Below, in pieces: positions 1 through 5,181 of a stretch of 5,181 nucleotides of DNA. Below the pieces are notes generated by a model that was not told the origin of the DNA, did no database searches, and was given only the letters and a program-made list of their open reading frames with translations. Made by a program: the position numbers and the translations under genes. The stretch is taken from assembly GCF_937906425.1 (NCBI RefSeq), contig NZ_CALCYR010000300.1, forward strand, positions 1 through 5,181, in the 5' to 3' direction. Numbering within the stretch: position 1 is the first letter of the stretch; every line of letters starts with the position of its first letter. The DNA comes from an uncultured Methanobrevibacter sp. Lineage in GTDB: Archaea; Methanobacteriota; Methanobacteria; Methanobacteriales; Methanobacteriaceae.

Positions 1-75
1 ATTAATTTTTAATTATTTTTTAAGGCTTTTTTTAATTTTTTTAATAGTTTTTAATTTAATTAATTTTTTAATTTT
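1..75. other. T-tract cluster at the window edge
   Basis: Plus-strand T runs of 5 to 7 bases occur at 6-10, 16-21, 27-33, 36-42, 48-52 and 64-69, the first five roughly 9 to 11 bases apart. They could be an archaeal terminator for a plus-strand gene ending outside the window, or a phased-tract curved segment. No gene is seen between here and the exonuclease stop at 127. Confidence 0.4.
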
Positions 76-113
76 ATTAAAATCAATTTCTGATTAATTT
101 ATTGCCTATCTTT

Positions 114-118
114 AAAAA
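114..118 (-). terminator. weak oligo-T stretch after the exonuclease gene
   Basis: Five T on the minus strand occur 8 bases past the stop codon, and a run of four T lies about 30 bases further on. This could serve as an archaeal terminator, but in DNA this rich in A/T such runs are expected by chance. Confidence 0.25.
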
Positions 119-126
119 TCAATGAT

Positions 127-1209
127 TCATTTGAAGGATTCTTCGTAAATCTTCATTAAAAAGCTTGCAAGAGATACAATATCCATTCTATTATGTTCAA
201 CTATAGGAATTAAAGGTCCAATATTTCCCTCTTCAAGATAAGTTTCATAATATTCAGGTATATATGCTCCCGGAACATCATCCTCCCTTTTAATATTAAA
301 AAGATGCTCTTCAATTGTTGTTAATTTACAATCGGGAAGTGTTTCCTTCCATAAGTTACGTGCCGGATAAATTAAATCATAATGAATCTGGTCTAGATAA
401 TAGTCCATTCTAAAGTAATTAGCCCTATTTTTTATGTAAGGAATGTCAAAACTAGACCCATTATATGTAACGTGTACGCTTGAATTGTCTAAATGGGACA
501 GATAGGCTTCTATAAGAGCAGGTTCTTCAGATAAATCCCTTAATAAATATTGGTTTGTTTCTATGTATTTTCCCTTTATCTCTGCAATTCCAATAAGGAT
601 TATTGGCATATTGGAAAGTCCCATTGTTTCAATATCCATAAATTTTAAGTTATATGGGTCAAGAGAGCTTAATGCTCTAATGGGATAATTTTTACTTTTA
701 GGATTATCATTATTGGAAGTTGAATAAGAGTTTTGACTTATCTCCTTAAAAAATTCATATTCCTTTACAAAACAGTCTTTTTCTATTTTTTCAATTGCAG
801 TTTCCGCCTTTTTGGAATATTTTTCATGGTTTAAAAGATCATAAAGATTTTCATATCCCTTTTCCTTAAGTTTTATTTCATTCACACTGCCAATTCCAGG
901 AATAATTTTCAGATTTTCAATTAATTCCTTTTTAATCTCATCCCTTTTATTTTTAATAGAAAAATCGATTTTTTCCTTATGAAATATTCTTAAGGTTTCC
1001 CCATAGATGTTTTCCACTACTTCGCTTCCTTCAATGTCCATTAAATCCCAATCATTGTATTTGTTCATTAATCCCTCTTTTAATTTTATAAAATAAGTTG
1101 GAGAGCTTTTTATAGCTTTTTCCAAAGTTTCCTTTGATGGATTTGCTGAACTTAATGACTGGGATAAAATCCTTTCCAGATACTTTTCATGTTCACTTCG
1201 TCTAGACAT
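127..1209 (-). CDS. DEDDh exonuclease, RNase_H_2/YprB (MrfB-like) family, with helix-hairpin-helix
   Basis: This is a predicted metal-dependent 3'-5' exonuclease of the DnaQ-like fold. Starting at ATG 1209 it has 360 residues. The N-terminal third (1-100) contains a segment ending EVVENIYGETLRI (about 63-75) of the kind seen before the nuclease domain in YprB proteins. A helix-hairpin-helix with IIPGIG lies at about 102-107 and suggests DNA binding. The nuclease domain spans about 188-358. Its five DEDDh residues are all visible: D192 and E194 (MDIETMG), D255 (YNGSSFDIPYI), H339 and D343 (EHNRMDI). The chain ends right after this domain, so the C-terminal TPR region that I recall from Bacillus MrfB is absent. 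A longer reading from TTG 1245 adds 12 residues, but that codon lies only 1 base beyond a good TATA box, so ATG 1209 is preferred. No ribosome binding site is visible at either start. The nearby MrfA-type helicase supports a repair role. The nuclease fold is near certain; the MrfB function is inferred. Confidence 0.9.
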   Translation of the reverse strand: MSRRSEHEKYLERILSQSLSSANPSKETLEKAIKSSPTYFIKLKEGLMNKYNDWDLMDIEGSEVVENIYGETLRIFHKEKIDFSIKNKRDEIKKELIENLKIIPGIGSVNEIKLKEKGYENLYDLLNHEKYSKKAETAIEKIEKDCFVKEYEFFKEISQNSYSTSNNDNPKSKNYPIRALSSLDPYNLKFMDIETMGLSNMPIILIGIAEIKGKYIETNQYLLRDLSEEPALIEAYLSHLDNSSVHVTYNGSSFDIPYIKNRANYFRMDYYLDQIHYDLIYPARNLWKETLPDCKLTTIEEHLFNIKREDDVPGAYIPEYYETYLEEGNIGPLIPIVEHNRMDIVSLASFLMKIYEESFK

Positions 1210-1246
1210 ACTAATCGTGGTGAGTATTTTTTGAAAATAATGCAAA

Positions 1247-1254
1247 TATTTAAA
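1247..1254 (-). promoter_or_regulatory. probable TATA box of the exonuclease gene
   Basis: The minus strand reads TTTAAATA here, the same octamer as upstream of the small gene. With transcription starting about 27 bases past the box centre, the mRNA would begin near 1223 and leave a leader of roughly 15 bases before ATG 1209. The TTG at 1245 would lie upstream of that start and be untranslated. The flanks are also A/T, so chance occurrence is a real risk. Confidence 0.5.
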
Positions 1255-1295
1255 TTTAAAATATTTTAAACAAATTAAAAAAATTTTAATATATT

Positions 1296-1331
1296 TTAAA
1301 ATTATTAAAATTATTAAAATTATTAAAATTA
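1296..1331. repeat. 9-bp tandem repeat, four perfect copies
   Basis: TTAAAATTA is repeated head to tail at 1296-1304, 1305-1313, 1314-1322 and 1323-1331 with no mismatch. It lies about 40 bases upstream of the exonuclease TATA box. Copy number at such a short A/T array may vary between strains through slippage. Confidence 0.85.
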
Positions 1332-1440
1332 ATTAAAAATTATTTAAATTTATTATAAATTATTATAAATTATTAAAAATTATTATAAGTTATTTTAATT
1401 TAATATAAAGTACTAAAAATTATTTAAATTTGTTAAAAAA
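1321..1440. repeat. A/T decamers in 10-bp phase, likely curved DNA
   Basis: About twelve consecutive decamers keep the same register, most of them variants of TATTATAAAT or TATTTAAATT. Two identical TATTATAAAT units stand at 1351-1370. An 18-base direct repeat, TAAAAATTATTTAAATTT, occurs at 1334-1351 and again at 1414-1431, exactly 80 bases apart. The period matches one turn of the helix, so A/T tracts face the same side and the DNA is likely bent. Such phasing can also favour archaeal histone wrapping. It fills the spacer between the small gene and the exonuclease promoter and contains no gene. Confidence 0.6.
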
Positions 1441-1479
1441 ATATTAAAATGAGTTAAATAAGATAAAATAATAAAAAAA
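1435..1479 (-). terminator. oligo-T terminator after the small gene
   Basis: Read on the minus strand, a run of seven T (1473-1479) occurs about 12 bases past the stop codon. More short T runs follow, and a second run of seven T lies at 1435-1441. Repeated oligo-T without a GC-rich hairpin is the usual archaeal intrinsic terminator. It probably separates the small gene from the exonuclease transcript. Confidence 0.5.
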
Positions 1480-1490
1480 TAAGTAATTGA

Positions 1491-1799
1491 TTATTCATTT
1501 AAATAATCAATATGGAAAGTTATATAAGTGTAAGGAGCTTCACAGCAAGGTACAACGTCTCTTAAACTTAAACTTACATTACCGAATTTACTCAAATAAT
1601 CTTCAATTTCTCTTTTAACAGTCTTTACTTTGGAAGGATCATGAATTCTAACATTTCCTAAAAAGCTAGTTCCCTTTGAAGTGTTCATGACTGAAATCCC
1701 ATCCATTCTATAAGGCAATCCATATTTTTCCAAAATCCCATTAATGTCCTCATTAACTGTTTCTTGCAATTGTTTTTTATTTTCAGAATTTAATTCCAT
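1491..1799 (-). CDS. conserved-looking hypothetical protein, 102 residues
   Basis: I do not recognise this family. The gene is convincing: ATG 1799 is preceded by AAGGTGA four bases upstream, a TATA box lies about 50 bases upstream, and oligo-T stretches follow the stop. The protein has no signal peptide or membrane segment and should be a small soluble cytoplasmic protein. By eye its order is a charged helix (about 4-25), two strands (33-40 and 46-53), a lysine/glutamate-rich helix (56-71) and two more strands (74-83 and 90-98). This compact alpha-beta-beta-alpha-beta-beta pattern could be a ferredoxin-like sandwich. An adjacent cysteine pair, C85-C86 in VVPCCEAPY, sits in the last loop and could be redox-active or bind metal; this is a guess. 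It lies between the helicase and the nuclease on the same strand, so a role linked to them is possible but unproven. Confidence 0.8.
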   Translation of the reverse strand: MELNSENKKQLQETVNEDINGILEKYGLPYRMDGISVMNTSKGTSFLGNVRIHDPSKVKTVKREIEDYLSKFGNVSLSLRDVVPCCEAPYTYITFHIDYLNE

Positions 1800-1803
1800 A
1801 TTT

Positions 1804-1810
1804 TCACCTT
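1804..1810 (-). promoter_or_regulatory. ribosome binding site of the small gene
   Basis: AAGGTGA on the minus strand matches the GGTGA core complementary to the archaeal 16S rRNA 3' end. It ends four bases before ATG 1799. It is the only clear ribosome binding site in the window and fixes the start of the 102-residue protein. Confidence 0.75.
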
Positions 1811-1844
1811 ATTTAGATGATTAATAATATATTTCATTCAAATC

Positions 1845-1852
1845 TATTTAAA
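1845..1852 (-). promoter_or_regulatory. probable TATA box of the small gene
   Basis: The minus strand reads TTTAAATA preceded by a run of A residues, acceptable as a TFB-recognition element. The predicted transcription start near 1821 leaves a leader of about 21 bases that holds the ribosome binding site. The 34-bp tandem repeats begin about 20 bases upstream, so they could act as regulator sites for this promoter. Confidence 0.5.
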
Positions 1853-1872
1853 TTTTTATTTTCTTACACATT

Positions 1873-1994
1873 ATCAGATGAATAATTTAATATTTTCTTT
1901 TATTTGATCAGATTAATATTTTAATATTTTCTTATAGTTTGTTTGATTAATATTTTAATATTTTCTTTTAGTTTATCAGATTAATAATTAATGA
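1873..1994. repeat. 34-bp imperfect tandem repeat, about 3.5 copies
   Basis: Matching GAT anchors occur on the plus strand at 1877, 1911, 1945 and 1979, each exactly 34 bases apart. Copies two and three share 23 identical bases (1911-1933 and 1945-1967). Copy one differs by a few substitutions, and the fourth copy is cut off by the end of the helicase gene. Each unit carries an AATATTTTAATATT core and a TTTTCTT tail. The block fills the spacer between the helicase stop and the small gene's promoter. On the transcribed strand it is A-rich and has no oligo-T run. It could be a set of regulator-binding sites or a product of replication slippage. Confidence 0.8.
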
Positions 1995-1995
1995 T

Positions 1996-4764
1996 TTAGG
2001 CCTTAAGTTCAAAATAAAATTCATTTGCCAATTCATGTCCAGGTTCAATTGAAATTGCCTTTTTAACAAAAGAAATAGCTCCATGACTATCTCCCTGTAT
2101 ATGAAGTATTCTTCCAATATAATAATAAACGTCTGCATTCTGATTGTCATATTTGATGATAATGTTTGTTAAAATCTCTTTTGCAATTGAATAATTTTCC
2201 TTTTCAAATTCAACTAAAGCCTCATTGAAATCTTCACTAAATGCATCTATCTTTTCTTCATTTTCTTTTAATTCTCTGTTAAGGGCATTTTCCTCATTTT
2301 CTATAAATTCTCCCTCAATGATTTTTTCTTTATTTTCAGAATTAAGCATTACATAGCCGTCATTTTCACCATTAACTATTTTAAAATCCTCATTTTCCTT
2401 TTTAACAATGTCCTGTTCCAATCTCTCCAATTCTTCAGGGGAAAGTTTATTCATCTCATCCCAGATATAATCCAAAATGTATTCGGTTGCCTTCTTATGC
2501 AAAGGCTTATTATCATTGCCGCATTTTGGAGAATAGATACAAGAAGGACATCCATTTTTACATTCACATGTTTTTAGCAGGTTTCTGGTGGATTCAGTTA
2601 ATTCCTTAAAGACTTCCATTGCCTTTTCACAGATTCCGATTCCCCCTTCGTAAGCGTCATAAATGAAAATGCTTGCTTCCTGTGTGTCTTCGTGATAATT
2701 GGTTGAGAGTCCTCCAATATCAAATCTGTCACACATTACATGAAGTGGGAATAATCCAATCAATGCATGTTCTGTTCCGTGCAATCCTCCTGCAAATACC
2801 TTATCATCATCCTCATATTCTTCCTCAAGCTTTTCTCTGACACTATCCGGTATTGTAAACCAAATTCCCTTTGTTTTGAATTTCAATGGAGGCAAGTCAA
2901 TAAGATATTCCCCAACTCTTTTGGAAAATTCCATAAGTCTGTACTTATAGTAATCCTCCTCTACCTCAAGTTCACCAAAGTGGACTGTAAATGCTCCGAT
3001 TTTATATTTTTTAATTTTTCTAATGATTTTTGTATTTGTTCTCTTTAATGCAACTGTATGTGAATGAACATCCCTTTTTGTTACATTGATGAATTTTGTT
3101 TTTAAATCAACCTTATTTACAATATATGTTTGGCCCTTATTGATTAGAATGGCTCCCTCGTGAGCTTCCCTATACATATTGGCCTTTTCCATATGTTCAA
3201 TAATGTTTTTTCCATTCATGACTGTAAATATTTCATTTGAAATCTGGTCAAGTGAGAATCTGAATGAAGGGCTGTCATCATATGGGTAAATATAGATTCC
3301 ATTTCCTGTCTTTTTCAAATCCCTGTTTCTAATGATTTGCTCAAGGAATTCCTCATCAACATTAAAGTCTTTTTCAATCTCATCCATTGTCAATGCCAAT
3401 TCATTTGCCGCACATATGATGTGATTTTTTAATAGCTTTTCATTATTCAAGTCAATAACAACATTTTCATGAGGCTTGTCAAAGAAAAATTCGGGATTTT
3501 TCATATAATACTGATCCAGCTGATTTTCAAATGCAACAAGAATGACAAGGGATTTCTGTTTGGATCTTCCACTTCTTCCACCCTGTTGCCATGTTGAAAT
3601 CATGGAGCCAGGGAATCCTGAAATGATTACAGCATCCAAACTTCCAATATTTATTCCCAATTCCAATGCATTGGTACTGGTTACTCCTAAATATTCTCTT
3701 GATTTTAAACCATCCTCAATTTCCCTTCTGTCCTCTGCCAAATAACCTGCCCTATAAGCAGCAATCTTGTTTACATCCCTTTTTCTAATTGAACTGATGT
3801 CATTTTTAGTCCATAATGCAATAAGTTCTGCAATCTTTCTTGAGGATGTAAAGCATAATGTTTGAATATTCTTTAATATGAGATAAAGGAAGATTCTTTC
3901 TGTTTCCTGGTGAACAGAACCGGTATAATCATCATCAAACTCTGATTTTGACTTTTTTGAAGGTAACTTGTAGGGATTGTATAGAATAAAGTCCTTTTCT
4001 CCACTTGGAGAGGTGTCATTGTCGATTAATTCAAATTCCTCACCAGTCAGTTTCTCTGCAAGTTCAAGTGGATTTGCAAGGGTTGCTGATGATAGGATGA
4101 ATTTAGGTTCTGATCCGTAGAATTTTGCAATTCTTTTAAGTCTTCTAATTAAAAATGCTACATTTGATCCGAAAATTCCCTTATAATAATGTGCCTCATC
4201 AATGATAATGTATTTTAGATTTGAATAGAATCTTTTCCATTGATGATGCCAAGCTAAAATGTGATGAATCTGATAGGGGTTAGTAAGTATGATTCTTGAT
4301 TCTTGACGGATATTGTAACGTTTTGATTTAGGTGTATCTCCGTCATAAGGGTTTGGTTTGATATCCAAGTCCAATTCCTTTTCATATTTTCTTAAAACCT
4401 TTAGTTGATCGTAGGATAATGCCTTAGCAGGATAAATGTATAATGCACATGCATCATTATCATTAATCAGCTCTTCAAGAACAGGTAAATTAAAGGCCAA
4501 TGTCTTTCCGCTTGCTGTAGGTGTTGTAATGATGATGTTCTTGTTTTCACGAGTTTTTTCAATGGCCAATGCCTGATGTTCGTATAATTTAATCTCATTT
4601 ATTTCCAAATAGTCTAAAATCTTGTCGTTTAGTTTTTCTACTTTTTTAAAACTAGCTTCCTTGGGTGGGATGGTCTCAACATGCTCAATTTTCTTTTTAA
4701 AACGAATATCGTTTTTAAACTTATCAATATTCTTTATATTTTCATCATGAGCTACATCAGACAT
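1996..4764 (-). CDS. mrfA: MrfA-type superfamily 2 DNA helicase (DEAH, DUF1998/MZB) with C-terminal TPR extension
   Basis: This is an ATP-dependent DNA helicase of the YprA/MrfA family, whose Bacillus member works with an exonuclease to repair mitomycin-type lesions. Motor motifs appear in order: EHQ with Q64, Walker A TPTASGKT (81-88), YPAKAL (111-116), TNPYQIH (161-167), DEAH (189-192), SAT (226-228), CFTSSRK (304-310), TSTNALELGINIG (362-374) and QQGGRSGR (393-400). The DUF1998 region covers about 655-765 and ends in the family Zn signature with C733, C735, C739, C742 and C748, then CGNDNKPLHKKA. The family usually ends near here, at roughly 750-770 residues. This protein instead continues with an acidic linker (about 771-845) and two TPR repeats (about 844-877 and 878-911) plus a capping helix. 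No membrane or signal segment is seen. The frame is intact throughout. ATG 4764 lacks a clear ribosome binding site. The family call is very firm; the symbol is by family homology, and the repair role in this organism is inferred. Confidence 0.95.
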   Translation of the reverse strand: MSDVAHDENIKNIDKFKNDIRFKKKIEHVETIPPKEASFKKVEKLNDKILDYLEINEIKLYEHQALAIEKTRENKNIIITTPTASGKTLAFNLPVLEELINDNDACALYIYPAKALSYDQLKVLRKYEKELDLDIKPNPYDGDTPKSKRYNIRQESRIILTNPYQIHHILAWHHQWKRFYSNLKYIIIDEAHYYKGIFGSNVAFLIRRLKRIAKFYGSEPKFILSSATLANPLELAEKLTGEEFELIDNDTSPSGEKDFILYNPYKLPSKKSKSEFDDDYTGSVHQETERIFLYLILKNIQTLCFTSSRKIAELIALWTKNDISSIRKRDVNKIAAYRAGYLAEDRREIEDGLKSREYLGVTSTNALELGINIGSLDAVIISGFPGSMISTWQQGGRSGRSKQKSLVILVAFENQLDQYYMKNPEFFFDKPHENVVIDLNNEKLLKNHIICAANELALTMDEIEKDFNVDEEFLEQIIRNRDLKKTGNGIYIYPYDDSPSFRFSLDQISNEIFTVMNGKNIIEHMEKANMYREAHEGAILINKGQTYIVNKVDLKTKFINVTKRDVHSHTVALKRTNTKIIRKIKKYKIGAFTVHFGELEVEEDYYKYRLMEFSKRVGEYLIDLPPLKFKTKGIWFTIPDSVREKLEEEYEDDDKVFAGGLHGTEHALIGLFPLHVMCDRFDIGGLSTNYHEDTQEASIFIYDAYEGGIGICEKAMEVFKELTESTRNLLKTCECKNGCPSCIYSPKCGNDNKPLHKKATEYILDYIWDEMNKLSPEELERLEQDIVKKENEDFKIVNGENDGYVMLNSENKEKIIEGEFIENEENALNRELKENEEKIDAFSEDFNEALVEFEKENYSIAKEILTNIIIKYDNQNADVYYYIGRILHIQGDSHGAISFVKKAISIEPGHELANEFYFELKA

Positions 4765-5181
4765 AGTATCAACTAAAGTTATATTTGGATTTAAATTGGT
4801 TCTTATTTTAAATTTTAAAATTTATATGATTAAATTAAAATTATTTATTTTAAAATAATTTACAACAATTATATATTTGCTTATTTTTAATAATAAAGAT
4901 TATCATTTTACTATTTATTTTTTAAGTAAAAATTATAATTTTAAATAAAAAAATAAAATATATTACTTTTCAAATGCTCTCTTATGTAAAATATATTTAT
5001 TATAAAAAACTAAGATTAATTATAAAGGAAAAAAATTTTCATTCAGTTAATTTTAGGAATTATTTTGATTAAATAATCTTATTTTAATCAATAATTTTGA
5101 AAAGATACTATAAAAATTATAAAAAAATTACTGAAATTTATACAATTTATTAAAAAAATATTGTTTTATATTTAAATTTTT
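4765..5181. other. gene-free AT-rich region upstream of the helicase
   Basis: I see no convincing coding or RNA gene in these 417 bases. They contain a 14-bp perfect palindrome AAAATTATAATTTT at 4929-4942. An inverted repeat with 9-base arms AAATTATTT/AAATAATTT lies at 4838-4861, and another with arms TTGATTAAA/TTTAATCAA lies at 5065-5091. The last is the least likely to be chance because each arm holds a G or C. Any helicase regulation would have to lie here, but no known operator is recognised. Confidence 0.5.
4788..4795 (-). promoter_or_regulatory. possible TATA box of the helicase gene
   Basis: The minus strand reads AACCAATTTAAATCC here, with TTTAAATC as the TATA-like core. Its centre is about 27 bases from the first base of ATG 4764, which would make the transcript leaderless or nearly so. 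This fits the lack of a good ribosome binding site; the nearest match is a weak GTTGAT. A second candidate, TTTAAAATA just upstream, would give a leader of about 17 bases. Confidence 0.4.

Noticed and set aside
1873..1994. Possible CRISPR array
   Set aside because: The 34-bp units abut directly with no unique spacers, are A/T-only in large part, and no cas gene is present.
1968..2150. 60-residue open frame on the minus strand
   Set aside because: It overlaps the helicase's TPR-coding end in another frame, has no ribosome binding site and reads as low-complexity hydrophobic sequence.
2767..3048. 93-residue open frame on the plus strand
   Set aside because: It is antisense to the well-supported helicase coding sequence and resembles no family; it is a shadow of the real gene.
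3542..3745. 67-residue open frame on the plus strand
   Set aside because: It is antisense to helicase motifs V and VI, whose conservation explains the open frame.
127..4764. Anti-phage system such as DISARM
   Set aside because: DUF1998 occurs there, but no methyltransferase, phospholipase D protein or separate DUF1998 protein is present, and the helicase matches the single-chain MrfA layout. The nuclease partner also fits repair better.
1996..4764. Lhr-type helicase
   Set aside because: Lhr proteins lack the CxCx3CPxCx5CGN Zn signature and are typically longer with a winged-helix region; the cysteine motif and CGNDNKPL tail point to the MrfA family.
4974..5072. 32-codon plus-strand open frame starting ATG CTC TCT
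   Set aside because: It has no ribosome binding site, sits in A/T spacer DNA and has a composition expected by chance.
4765..5181. Possible small RNA or tRNA gene upstream of the helicase
   Set aside because: There is no GC-rich stem, no tRNA B-box-like sequence and no cloverleaf; in an AT-rich archaeon structured RNAs usually stand out as G/C-rich islands.

Overview
The window suggests a strongly AT-rich methanogenic archaeon of the order Methanobacteriales, most likely Methanobrevibacter or a close relative. The signs are a very low G+C, lowest between genes; TTTAAATA boxes at archaeal TATA distance from start codons; one GGTGA-type ribosome binding site; oligo-T stretches rather than GC-rich hairpins after genes; and lysine-, glutamate- and isoleucine-rich proteins. 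The taxon is an inference from style, not from a marker gene.

All three genes lie on the minus strand, so transcription runs right to left. From 5181 to 4765 there is a 417-base AT-rich stretch with no convincing gene and several short inverted repeats. From 4764 to 1996 is a 922-residue superfamily 2 helicase of the MrfA (YprA/DUF1998) type. It has a complete motor, the cysteine-rich Zn-binding signature, a long acidic linker and two C-terminal TPR repeats. From 1995 to 1800 is a spacer with about 3.5 tandem copies of a 34-bp unit. From 1799 to 1491 is a 102-residue protein of unknown function. From 1490 to 1246 is a spacer of almost pure A/T holding a 9-bp tandem array and about twelve decamers in 10-bp phase. 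From 1209 (or 1245) to 127 is a DEDDh exonuclease of the RNase_H_2/YprB (MrfB) type with a helix-hairpin-helix. From 126 to 1 is another A/T spacer with phased T-tracts.

The main biological reading is that this locus encodes an archaeal counterpart of the Bacillus subtilis MrfA-MrfB pair, a helicase and exonuclease that repair mitomycin-type DNA damage independently of UvrABC. Two departures stand out. As I recall the family, the TPR module sits at the C-terminus of MrfB in Bacillus, whereas here it is on the helicase and the nuclease has none. In addition, an uncharacterised small protein gene lies between the two. Each gene seems to have its own TATA box, but only the small gene is followed by strong oligo-T stretches. 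No oligo-T terminator separates the helicase from the small gene, so partial co-transcription is possible. I see no tRNA, rRNA, CRISPR array, transposon or prophage gene.
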